Shown: piece by piece, positions 23,890-34,561 of the stretch | How positions within the stretch are numbered: the first letter of the stretch is position 1 | Layout: every line of letters starts with the position of its first letter | NCBI GenBank assembly: GCA_000708835.1 | Contig: DF236957.1 | Coordinates: 310,001 to 374,000, forward strand | DNA from: Klebsormidium nitens | Lineage: Eukaryota; Streptophyta; Klebsormidiophyceae; Klebsormidiales; Klebsormidiaceae | Direction of reading: 5' to 3' | Length of the DNA: 64,000 bases | The notes under the pieces: model-generated | Databases searched by the model: none | The model's input: only the letters and a program-made list of their open reading frames with translations | Told to the model about the DNA's origin: nothing | Position numbers and translations under genes: made by a program

Positions 23890-24150
23890 CCCCTTTTAAG
23901 CAGCTGCATATATTCTGGCTTTCTTGAAGCCAGGGGGCGCCAAGTGTTGGTGGAAGCTTCGACTCTTATCAAAGAAGAGCATCTATCAAGCGAAAGCAGT
24001 GACCTTCGATGATTGCTTGTGGACGTCATCCTCACAGTTCCTCTGTCAGGGCAGCTCGTGTGCGTCTTGAGCGTTCAATAAGGTTGTCTTTGATTGAGGC
24101 GTTCAGTTCTTCGGCGAGACCTTTCATAATGTTTTCAAACCCCTAGTATT

Positions 24151-24417
24151 ATGATTAGCCGGGAGCCACGTCTCGGAGAGGAGGACTCGGCGATTGGAAC
24201 GAACGCTCCAAACCCACCTTCAAAGCGCTGTTCTGCTACGGATTGGGAATCCATACAAAGAGCTATCGAACAAAACGCCGCTTTTCGTGCAGTTCCCTCT
24301 GGGAGACTCCCTTCGGACAATATTTCGATCTCGTCACACAGGAGCGAGTGGGAAAAGGAGAAGTGGGGCGCCCAAGGTCGTGCAACGATGCAGCCTGGTC
24401 AGTCTGCTAACGCCTAA
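24151..24417 (+). CDS. Small hypothetical ORF, 88 codons
   Basis: It opens with ATG and encodes a charged, Pro/Ser-rich peptide (SREPRLGEEDSAIGTNAPNP) ending SEWEKEKWGAQGRATMQPGQ. A second overlapping frame is also open, which weakens the case. No family is recognised. Confidence 0.2.
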   Translation: MISREPRLGEEDSAIGTNAPNPPSKRCSATDWESIQRAIEQNAAFRAVPSGRLPSDNISISSHRSEWEKEKWGAQGRATMQPGQSANA

Positions 24418-25317
24418 ATTCGGACCTTCTATCTCCCCGTGAACGTGACGAGATTGTTGTTACCAGAAAAGCGAACTCGGATAGTCTCTCTTGCTTTACC
24501 GTTTGTCTGCCGACTTTGTGCACGATTAATAATTCAAGGTGAAAACACCTTCGGGGAGATAGGGAATGAATATGGAGCCCGAATTAAGGTATCTTGAAAG
24601 CCAGGCATCTTGGAGTGGTTTGTTCCTACGGGTGCTGGTCAAAGTAGGACGCACTTGTTAACATAAACTTAAGTTTGTACATTGCTGGGCTAATGGTGAA
24701 AGTCGGGTCTTTGGCAGGTCGATCTTCACATATGACGGTCTTCAATATAGTCCTCTTAGAATTCCTGGACAGAGGCTGATATGTGATCAGGGGCCGATAG
24801 TAAAGGCCCAGCAATCTGATTCCAGAATTTCCATCTACAGAAAGTCAGGCGGATAACAAGCTCAACCTAGGTGAATGTCCAACTTAAGGTTTCGGTAAGA
24901 CCTCGCTACCACAAAGAGCTTCTTTGAAGGTTGACGTTTTCCATTTTAGCTGGGTCCCGTCTCAAATGACAACGGCGTGTAAGGACTCGAATCTAAAGCA
25001 GAGCGTTCATTGGTACACGCAAAGTCAGAAGCTTCTTATGGGGAAAGGATCGTTCGATTGGTCCGTTTGTTCAAAACCGGACCGACCGCCGCACAGCTTC
25101 TAACTAGGTAGTCAACATGTCTAAGCTTGATGTACAGTCTGCATACATCTGATAAGTAATTTCACGTTGTTGCCGCCGCTGGGGGCTTGTAGTAGCTAGC
25201 GGGGCTGCATGTGCACGGTTGATTGCGCTGGGCACGCAGTCATTGCATGCATCTCGCTCTTTCAGGTTCAGACTGAGGCCAGGACGGTTAAAATGAGCGA
25301 TGACTGCAACGCCTACA

Positions 25318-25368
25318 CTAGCTAGCACCGGCCCGTGCTTCGAATCTAGCTAGCACCGGCCTTCAAAT
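25318..25368. repeat. Tandem direct repeat CTAGCTAGCACCGGCC
   Basis: CTAGCTAGCACCGGCC occurs at 25318 and again at 25346, a 28-bp period; a related TAGCTAGC lies at about 25194. It is short and probably a slippage product. Confidence 0.7.
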
Positions 25369-25789
25369 GTAGCTCTAAGCTAATACATATTGTGGATCGA
25401 GTGCACGTCACACATGCAATCCGACGCATCTATATATATACAATTATGTAAGTTTCGATGCTGTCCCTTTACTGAGGGCCAAACCAAACGCACGTGACGG
25501 CGGCGCATGATAATCCGATGTGCCTGTACATGAACGATGAGATCTTGCAAACTTATGTGACATATGAGTTCATATAACGCGCCGGGTATGATTAAGTCGA
25601 TTTGCATTCAAAACTCCAAATGGATCGAAGCTGCAAATTCAGCGGACACGCGGGAGCGCAACATCATAAAGACGTGCACTGTTGCTCCTGCTGAATTTAC
25701 ATGAGGGGTGAGAGTTCATCATCGTCAACATCCTTCCGGATTGAGCTAGCATGCAGCGCATGCATCACAAAACACCCCCCCCCCCGTTT

Positions 25790-26080
25790 CCGAACGGAAT
25801 CCATGTGGATTTCAAGCCGGTAGACTCACATATGACTGCGTCATGGAAATCTCGACACACTTCTGCACAGAAATGACACAGGTGCCGAGCAGTCCGACTC
25901 CACAAAGATTATATTATAGTGTCAGCACGAAATCGAAGCAAAATGCTCGTATGAAAACCAAGCCGGAAGTGGCATGGAATCTGTGCGTAGAATCCACACA
26001 GAAGCGGCACGAAATCTGTGTGCATCAAATCCAAGCGGAAATCATGCCGAATTAGGGGCTCGAATCCGTGCAGCATCGTC
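25790..26080. repeat. Degenerate GGAATCC/ATGGAATC repeat cluster, locus 1
   Basis: Many variants of GAATCYRTGYG and GGAATCCATGTGG occur here (around 25796, 25976, 25993, 26012, 26061), in both orientations. The same vocabulary returns at 33980-34220. It resembles an eroded minisatellite or repeat-family remnant without coding capacity. Confidence 0.5.
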
Positions 26081-26486
26081 TTGGCATCTTATTGTAGCGC
26101 TTCACCATGGAAACCATGCATACCATTCATTGTATATGTCGCGCTTATTGCTGCAAACAGAGCCGGTCCCACGAGGCAATTGTTCGCATCACATGGCCCT
26201 GCAAGCTTGGCGCATTGCTACAATAAGCTCAACCAATATCACATGCTTGTGAATGAAGTACCTTGAAGCTCGCAGACACCCGTTCCAATCTCGGTGCTCT
26301 ATATTATTGCAATCAGATCCACACTTTCGTACCTGAGTTGGTCTCAAGAGCGGTGGTCGTCAAGTTTATTCAAAGCAACGCTTGTCGTTTAGCAGGCGGC
26401 GGGCACTTGTCACTACCTAAAACAAACAGCGAAATAAGCAGAAGCAACACGATTGAGCCGCGCACTTTGTTGGCGGCTGAGCTTGT

Positions 26487-26726
26487 TTGTCGCAACCCGA
26501 GATGTTGACCTGCAGTCAAGAGCTCTTGTCAGACTTGGGTCAACCAGAATGGCTGAGTAACAACTTCGTACAACAAGTCCAGTACCTTCGAGAGTTTGGG
26601 ATACAAAGACCGGACTTCGAAGCAAATGTCTTGAAATTCCTTGCAAGCTCACCTCGTGGAAGAGGTAGCCGAGGGAAGAGAACCGCCAGTGTTGGCACAC
26701 CTCAGACGAAGTGGCCAGAAACCTGA
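26487..26726 (+). CDS. Hypothetical short ORF, 79 codons
   Basis: An open frame with helical and then basic character (EWLSNNFVQQVQYLREFGIQ, then SSPRGRGSRGKRTASVG). It has no recognised family and no clear partner exon, and could be part of a gene relic. The first in-frame ATG lies slightly inside. Confidence 0.2.
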   Translation: MSQPEMLTCSQELLSDLGQPEWLSNNFVQQVQYLREFGIQRPDFEANVLKFLASSPRGRGSRGKRTASVGTPQTKWPET

Positions 26727-27109
26727 ATGGCAATAGAAGGAAGACGAAGGTAAGGGCTCACGAGGTTCAACCTCTATCTTTAGAGATCCCCGTTGGTTCA
26801 AAATTAGCTAGTGACGGGAGCAGTTTGCAGCATTTGAAGAGCAGCGGGACTCTTTGGTCGCCCCTTTCACGGCAAAACACTCGCAACGGTAACCCTGCTG
26901 GTTGCTATTTCATACGTCCAATTTTCCGTCATCTGATTGGGGCCGGCCAAAGAGGGGATATCCTGGTAGTAGATGCTTCAAATTGTAGCCTTCGAAGGTC
27001 TCGAAGTCCCAGCCTAGACGGGGCTGAACCCACCTTCAGATGGGGCGTGCACGGCTGCAGTACGGACGCAGGGCGAGCAGGCAGCAGTAGTTGGGCAGTA
27101 GTGTGGAGC

Positions 27110-28420
27110 AGCCCCTTCGCCCACCACAGCAGCATGAAGCACCGCCCCGGGGGGCCCGATTGAGCAGTCCGCCCCGCCTGGTGCATGCACGACTGCAAGA
27201 GATTGCGTTCAAAACACAAGATTAGACACAGGCAGATCTGTAGGTAAATTTTGACGCCACTTTCTAATTGAAGACTTTTGCACGGCAGGAAAGGCTGCTC
27301 AGAATGACCAGACTGCAGCCTTAAATAGAATGCTAGGACGGAAGAAAATCACCCCGTGGCAATGCATACATCGAGAGTCAGGGGACGTTCACAACTGTTC
27401 TGCCAAGACGGTGTTCCTGACCGACTTTGGACCAGACCAAAATGCAGCATGCATATCAACCGGTGTCTTTGCGAAAGGATAATTCAGTACTGGCAGGGGT
27501 CAGATGCAGCCAGCGCGCACCTTGCCAATGAGGGCGCGCAGAACAGGAGATGTCTCAACGCTGTCGACGGACCATCCGTTGCTCAACACCAGCATGTCCA
27601 CCCCCCGAGCCGAAAGGCCTCCAGCATGGCACTACGCACGCTCACTGGCATGCCCTTGTACTCCCCGGTCGCAGAATGAGACCCCTCAAATGCCTGCTCG
27701 AAAGAAAAGAGTGTTGGGAAGTGTAGACATCGGTGCGTCTAAATTTGACTTTCAAGAGGTGCCGAAGGGCGATCAGTGCTGTATCCTCAGGACTTCGCCA
27801 AAAAGGGCCGAGCTGCAGAGGGACATTGGCTCACAAGAGTGCCGATGAGAGGTTTTACTACAGCTATTGTAGTCCGCCAGAGTCCGAAACCAGCTCCTGA
27901 CTACCATCTTTATATATAGGCAGGGAAGACACGCACTTGTTAGGCTGCAACAGACAAAGAAAAGTTCGAATAGACCGATGTGAACCTGGTTTCACCAATT
28001 GGGCACAATACCACCAAAAGAGTTGAGCCAAGTGTAGTTGCACCTAACCTTCATTTGCACGCGAAAAGGAAGCGATTGACGAAGAAGATCTCAGGGAGGT
28101 CGTTCCTCGGGACCACATGCACAGCAGGGCGGAGCGGATTGCCCCCAGGCACGCTTCTGGGCCAAATCGAAGGGCCACATTCACACTCGCTTGACAAAGT
28201 TCGCTCACAACATCTCGGAGCTCACCACATCGCGCACGTGGAGTAGGATGGATCAGGGGTCGCCTTCTTTAGATACGTCGGTGGTCGTCCATCCCTGCAG
28301 TGAGCGTAATGAATGCTCAGCACCACGATGCGGCCAGGAGGGCAAGCATGGGAATCTACCTGATCCATCAGAGATGTCTTTCGCCGCAGCTCCCATCCAT
28401 TGTGTGGTCAATAATGGCCC
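27110..28420 (-). pseudogene. Decayed DEAD-box RNA helicase (DDX51/RH1-like) relic
   Basis: Three helicase blocks occur in the right order on the minus strand in different frames. At about 28400-28310, TSLMDQVDSHACPPGR recalls the TPGRLMDH block. At about 27670-27540, MPVSVRSAMLEAFRLG runs, after a frameshift at a G6 run, into VDMLVLSNGWSVDSVE, recalling VRSAxLxAFRxGxxxxLVSSDAMTRGxDVE. At about 27187-27119, CMHQAGRTAQSGPPGRCFML recalls the motif VI block HRAGRTARAGxxGRCFTLL, but both the Arg after His and the later Arg are replaced. The DEAD box itself was not found. The frame changes and the lost motif VI residues mark a pseudogene. The match to the DDX51/RH1 subgroup is from memory of the family. 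Confidence 0.55.
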
Positions 28421-28789
28421 TTGTAACAAGCTTCAGGCTTGAGTCTTGATTGACCTAACATATCCTGCGCATTGCTTCACACCAACTGACATCACCGAAT
28501 CTTCCAACTCTAAATCTGAATCTGACGTAGCAGATGTTTGAGACAAGCTTTCATTCAGCTTCAGCAAGTACAACACAACTGCAAGATCAAGAGCATCGGG
28601 CGCCATCTATCCATTGAACATGAATAGCTCAGAAAAGGCATATACGAATGAGCATCTTTCCAAGCCAAACCCTTTGTAAGCAGAACTCAGTTGCGCTGCC
28701 TGATTTGAAGTTCGCGAAGCAGCCTGATCAAACTGGCCAGACATCAAAAAGTGCCAGAAGGTGTCTCGCTTTCACAAGCAAATCTGGTA

Positions 28790-29230
28790 GAATGAAAGCA
28801 ATCTTTTCAAATGAGAAAAGCCTTGTAGACAAATACTTGTCCCGTGGAAAGTGTTCAATGCGTTCACTAAAGAATTTGAAGGTCCTGATGCTAGAAAGTT
28901 GCTGTGTGACCTGCCAAGTATCACCGGATCCAGAGATCTGGTGCTTTACGATCTCAAGGGTTGCTAACCTGCAAATATCCCTGCAACCAGAGTCAACAAG
29001 GTCAAGAGGTTGCTACTCACATCATCCTGGCTGAAGAGCACCTTCTCTTCATTTTCCTGGTGTCCTGGGGCGAGCGCACCTTCATTTCGGACATGTCAAA
29101 GTCTCTGAAATACAGCAGATCAATGAGGCATTCAGTTTGTTCTTGCGAAATGAGGACTTGTTCCTGCAATCTGCTGGGCTCGGCGTACCCCACAGGATTG
29201 AGGAAATAGCTGCCGCGAGCGGCAAATGAT
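28790..29230 (+). pseudogene. Frameshifted gene remnant, family unknown
   Basis: Two coding-like stretches in different frames follow each other. One is near 28825-28965 (VFNAFTKEFEGPDARKLLCD, LPSITGSRDLVLYDLKG). The other is near 29092-29230 (HVKVSEIQQINEAFSLFLRN, EDLFLQSAGLGVPHRIEEIA) and ends in TGA. Between them another frame holds EEHLLFIFLVSWGERTFISD. A real gene with introns could explain part of this, but I could not find consistent splice sites. No family is recognised. Confidence 0.3.
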
Positions 29231-29249
29231 TGTTCTCTCTTGCCAGCCC

Positions 29250-30600
29250 CTTCATCATCTTCTCACTCGCCGTCATCATGCCAAGATGGACTAGCTGGTA
29301 GCCCTTCCTGGGCTTCTTTTTCTACTCTGTCAGCTGGCAGCTCAACTCTTTGCTGGTCTGCATCTGCAAATGCTTGCTCGTCCTTCTTCAAATCAGCACT
29401 ACTACTAGTGGCATTGGCTGCAACTTGGTCAACCTCGGCGGCACCTAATCTCTGCTTCTTGTTGACTGCTCAGAAAGGGATTGGCTTGAACATCCATCCC
29501 TCCAGCCAGACGACCTCTTGTGGGATCCCGTGCAGCTGGGGCTTTGAGGTGATACTGGTGGCAGGTATTGCACTCAGAAGGTCAGAAGGCATCTCGCACT
29601 GCCTGCAGAAATTGGCGGCAGCATCCGCTGTTATTCCGTAAATGCACAAGTTGGAAACCCTTCTTGAGAACAAAGGAGGCAAGCCCGGAGGCAGCCAATG
29701 CATAGTGCAGCCACACCATTGTGGCAAGGGAAGAACCGGCTGCTGCTGCTTGCTATCGCCTCGATCTGCTCAAGCTTTTAACCTACTTTATAAGTTTCAG
29801 TCTCCAGAGATCTGCATATTGCGTGAGTAATCATGCATATTCATGCATAGAAAGTTGCAGATCGGTCATCAATTATCAATGATTCGAGGATACCTAAAAC
29901 CGGCCCTCGTACCTATATGGCTGGAGTGTCAGGTCCTTCCAGACATGCATTCGGTTGTCATCAACACGAGAGTTTGACACCACTTTAGCATTTTCGCCTG
30001 GCTTGATGTCTTCGTCGATCAAATTTGGCGATATGACAAGCAAAGAAAAGGAGGCTCTCCAGCTCCCCTTGAGCACTTCTATACGGTGGAATGTGCTGCA
30101 AGTGACGTTGACGGCATTGTGCACTCACGAGTCATGGTGCATTGTGGGTGCATTGTGCAGCAGCTTTGTGCTACACAACTTGACTAGGGGATGAGGATCT
30201 GGGTCCTTCCGCTGCATAAAGGTGCACGTGAGCTGTTGCTGGTGCATGAATGCCATTGCTCTAGAAGGGGCTGCTTTGAAAGCTTTTCTTACATCAGAAG
30301 CTTTGGAAACGCTTTGCACGGATGAGAGTGCCGTGCTCTGGGGTCGAGTCAAGCTGCAAGTGCTGCAGTTGGTTGCAAAAATGCTTGTAAAAGCATGGTG
30401 AAGGTGTTGTGACGCTATTTTAGCCGGATTCTCTGAAGAGAGAGAAGATGAAGCAGAATTTGGAGACTTTGAGGGCAAACCAGCCTCGAGTGGAAGCAAA
30501 GGGGCAAAAAGGATTCTACGGAAGCCTCCACTCTCAGGAAGCGACTTATTCGCTCCTAGAGGCCTTTGAGGCTTCAGTCAATATGTCAAACACGTTGGAC
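29250..30600. other. Region of interrupted open frames, both strands, possible relic
   Basis: On the minus strand, frames 30560-29894 and 29727-29270 are each open except for single TGA codons (30125-30127; 29470-29472). One segment is acidic and coding-like (DLKKDEQAFADADQQRVELP). On the plus strand 30243-30570 is also open but for one TGA, with helical composition (ALKAFLTSEALETLCTDESA). Which strand was coding is unclear. No family is recognised. Confidence 0.25.
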
Positions 30601-31955
30601 CAGATCCGCTCCAAGCTTCAAGCTCCATTCCCAAAACCTCCATCAAACCCTCCAGTAGGAGGTCCAATCTCGGTCATGAGTCCAACGCCAGAGGCCAACC
30701 AGGACAGGCTACAGCTTCGGATCATGAAGCCATCAGAATGCAAACCAAGGTGAGCACATGAAGCGGTAAAAAAAAACTTAATTTAGCTGCTTTTCTCTCT
30801 CCTCCTCTCCTTCAAGAGATCCTTATATGAGCAGAGACTTGAAGGAGAAGTTGAAGGTGTTGAATTGGCTGCTGAGGACGATGTAGGAAAGAATGATGAG
30901 GTGAAACTAATGTGATCGCACTGGCCTGAAACCTTCTACTTTAAGATGCGCTCTACGGCATCATGTCCTTTTAATTCGCGTGAAGGCTACCATTTGTCCA
31001 ATGAATTGTGAAGTGGTCGCCGTTCATTTCTTGATCATGATGAAATGAAATCTTCTGAGTACTCTCTTGCTGTAAGAATCCTTTTAGTTCTAGTAGACAC
31101 TTTTGAAACTTGTAAGGGACCATGTTATTCCTTCGTATCCGCCATGATTTAAAGAAATCAGATTGACAATCTGAGTCAGATGCAGTTTTGAATTCAATGA
31201 GTGTTCAGGCTTGATCGAGGCCTGGACACTTTGCGTTCACATTTGATCATTAAGTTCTGGCCTTGCTCGAGCCGTGCTCGACCTTTGGTTGGACAACACA
31301 ACGGTGATATTGTAACCAATCTCTACTTTTGTAGAGGGTTATTGCTCACCTCTTTTTTAGTTTGGAAGATACATGCAAGCAAGGACTCACATCAATAGCA
31401 ATGAGATGACCTGTTTGCTTGGGGAAGTCGTGAAGCTCTGCTATCTATTCTGACTTGAAAGTGCGGCCCTGCAGAAAGGCACCAAGAATGTGATCACGGC
31501 TTTTTTCTGTGGCGACCAGTTCTGGAGCAACATGTATCTAGAGATTAACAGTGTTCCTCGCTGTGCTAAAGCCGGGACAGCGCAGTGATGTAAGGCGGTC
31601 CACAGACCACTGGCGCGGTGATTTTGGTCAGGATGTGATGACAAACTTCGAAGACAGACGCTCCAAACTTGGTGGCAAGTTCAGACTTTCTCTGCGCGAC
31701 ACCCCTAAGACTTAGTGCTTTAGCCCTCTTTGCTGATCCAGAGGAGACGGCTGCTTAGCACAAAGCCAAGGAGCTCAATATCTGATTCACGCAAAGTTAG
31801 AGCAACTTAGATATTATTTATAACAAAACTCCCTGGAAGACTAGGTAATCGTCTTTCAGCGGGTCCAACTGCTGTAGTTGCTGGAAACGTGTGTTGTCTA
31901 CATTGAGTCTAATCGGCCTCATATCTCCTTTCACGTTGCCGCTTTCTGAAAACAG

Positions 31956-32988
31956 GTTTCTCGTGGTTGGGCGGACCAAACCGGGATGAAGTTTCGGGCG
32001 AGCTTGCCCTCAACGAGGACGACATGCAGGAGACCTTAAAGGGCAAGTACAACCGTCTAGCTTTCAAGATGGTAATGGGCGGCGCTTACGCCTGGAGCCT
32101 ATGCGCGCTTGTTCCGACGTACTCGCGTACTACGTCCGGGTGGTGAGCTTGGCCCCCTTCAAAACGAGACTTGGGAGAAATGTTGGTGTTCTTGTGTCCT
32201 TTAGTGCTGCTCTGAAGATTGCCGTATAGGAAATAGCAAACTGTTTTGCGCTTACCTTTGTGCACTCTGTATCCAGATGCATGATGACACGCAGCAGAGT
32301 GGTGATACTTTCTTCGCTCATGACCATCGAAAGGCACACAGATTAGATTCCTAAAAGGCCTTCAAATTGTCTTAAAGCTCCCCTTCTTCTCGAAAGATGA
32401 AGTTAGCATCTTCTATGATGATCAAGCTGGCTAAAAACTAGATCAAATCAACCGTCTGATGTTGCATTTGTGCCGTTGTAAATTGATCAAAGCCAACTCC
32501 AAGGACACCCGAGAGGACGTTGATCAACGTCAAGAGCCCAAACAAGCTCGTTTTGTTTACACCATAGATTGTTTCTTACTGTCCAGTCGATGCTTGAAGT
32601 GACTTCATGTGACGCCTCCGGGAAGAAAGCTGGCAAAGTTTTTTTGTATTACGCGAAAGGAGCCAGCCGGATCTCAGCGTGGGTCAGTTTCTCGGTCTTT
32701 TCGTAAAAATTTCCATGGTGGACTCATCGTCATGCTTCTATGCAGGGGGAGCTTTACTGGCCGGGCCAGAAAATGAGCTCGACCAACGTGGGCCGCGACC
32801 GAGAGGTGCAGCGCACGTACGAGCAGAGCCTCATCGAACACAAGAGCAACCACGGCCTTAACTACGCCCAACTCGTGAAAAAGCGGTCCTTCCCCAAAGA
32901 CCTAGATACGGCCCCGAGCTCGGATAAGGCTGGGAGGACGCGAGCACGAGAGCAGCGAGGGCGGCAGCGACAGCAAACCGAGGACTGA
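31956..32988 (+). CDS. 3' exons of an unrecognised plus-strand gene
   Basis: Exon 31956-32071 (after AACAG, before GTAATG) and exon 32746-32988 (after TATGCAG, ending TGA) join in frame. The product ends with FSWLGGPNRDEVSGELALNE, then LKGKYNRLAFKM|GELYWPGQ, then SSTNVGRDREVQRTYEQSLI and a basic Gln/Arg-rich tail (TRAREQRGRQRQQTED). Codon use is GC-rich like other true exons and unlike the surroundings. The first exon needs one base from an upstream exon (phase 1), so the gene starts further left; I could not identify those exons between 30.8 and 31.9 kb. I do not recognise the family. No membrane segment or catalytic motif is visible in these parts. Confidence 0.55.
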
Positions 32989-32999
32989 CAGCATGTGTA

Positions 33000-34561
33000 A
33001 GTACTTCGCTGCTTTTTCAGTGCTCAATGCCACTTGAGACTAGGTTCCGAATCGGCTTTTATCTGTGGTGTTTTACCACCCTTCGGGCTGCCCCTTAATG
33101 CTAGAGCGTGCCCCCGTAACCACACCGGTCGTCCACTTTTGACTGATTCACTTCGGCCCGCTCTTCTTCCCTTTATTCGTTCTGATCCAGGCCTTGTTGC
33201 GAGCTTGGGTACGAAGGTCGGTGGAGCGTGCTGAGCTGTTTGAAAGTCGTCGACTTGGCCCAATCAAGCCGGATCTGCAACGTAATTTCTGGTTGTGGTC
33301 GCCAGAACCAATCTACAAACGCGTGCAGCTGTCCTCTGTTTCAACCAAAAATTTGGGCGCATATACGATTCCAAAGCTGGTTCAATGATTTATCATGTTC
33401 CTTCTTTCGCAGCCTGTTCAGCGGCCAATAACGCAAACGGCGGAGGAGTCTTTCGAGGCTCTTTCCTTTCCCTAATGAACAAGCTTACCAAGTTCTGCTT
33501 TTGACTGGCAGGATGAGTGGTCAATCATTGACCTGCCTGTGCAAGCAGAGGGACTACTTCGGATGGTCTCCGGTTAAAAATTAGGGTCGGTTTACGTTGC
33601 GAAATTGGCACGCCATAAGACCGGTTCTGCTTGAGGATGGTAAGGCTTGGATAGCTCGAGAAGGCTTAGGTTTTGGCTTGTGCAGCATTGAGCAGTCCCG
33701 TTGCCATCAGGTTCGAGGGTCCGGGCAGAGACTACCGGCCGTCCGACAAACCTCTTGTGCAAATTCAGCACGCCAGCTTGGTTTGGCGACTGATACTTTG
33801 ACACTCAGACGGAACTTCGTTCTGGTGACATGCATGCTGGCCGTCAGTCCAAGAGGATTCACAATATTATTTGAGCACAATTAATTGCTGGCGCTTGAAG
33901 CATATGCACCGTAGGTATATGTATGCATCCTCGGCTGTGTGGCATGAGTCGAACCGCATATATGCATATCGGTCCCAGCAAGGCGGAGAAAGTTGCAGCA
34001 TAGGGTCCGTACAACTTCTGCATGGAATCCACATGGTTTCTAGGCGCCTCGAATCTGTACGAAGATCGTATGGATTTTGAATGCACAGAAATCAAGCCGT
34101 TTCTACATGGATTCTATTTCAAATTTCGGCATGGAATCGGTACAGAATCGAGACGCCCTAATTCCGGATGGAAGCTGTACGAGAGTTTAGCCGGAATCCA
34201 ACTGCTTGAGTGTCATACGAACCGCGCATGGAAACGGAGGGGGGGCTGATTTGTGATGATTGTCCGCGGCAGCGTGTTGGAAGCTGCGATTGGATACTTC
34301 ATTGACGGCACGCTTCCATTACAGAGGTTCCCATATCGTCAGGTACCAATAAAAGAAGCCTGGAACTTCCGCCAACTCATCATACTTTGAAACAAACACA
34401 ACGCTGTCACAAGTGCCTATAGTTCGGGGCTTTATTTCTAGCAACTCTTCGGGGAACGCCTCCTAGCTTCGACGAGAACAGCCCCACCGCTTATTCGAGT
34501 CTCAAAAATCACACCTCAACCGTCCTACTGTACAAAAGCTTACACACCCGTACAAGCACTG
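33000..34561. other. Intergenic, with degenerate GGAATCC repeat cluster (locus 2)
   Basis: No exon is supported between the two convergent genes. From about 33980 to 34220 the sequence is built of variants of CATGGAATCCACATGG, GAATCTGTACG and GGCATGGAATCGGTACAG, the same vocabulary as 25790-26080. Confidence 0.45.

Larger units (their letters stand above)
24420..26480. other. AT-richer intergenic region with short repeats
   Basis: No exon could be supported. It holds a C12 homopolymer near 25778, TA-rich stretches (around 25431-25441), a 28-bp direct repeat, and degenerate GGAATCC-type repeats described separately. Confidence 0.4.

Noticed and set aside
25770-25800. C-homopolymer as a transposon end
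   Set aside because: There is no inverted partner or target-site duplication; it looks like simple slippage.
29240-29641. Plus-strand Ser/Leu-rich open frame resembling a signal-peptide protein
   Set aside because: Its opposite strand carries a more coding-like acidic frame, and no start context, splice partner or domain supports the plus frame.
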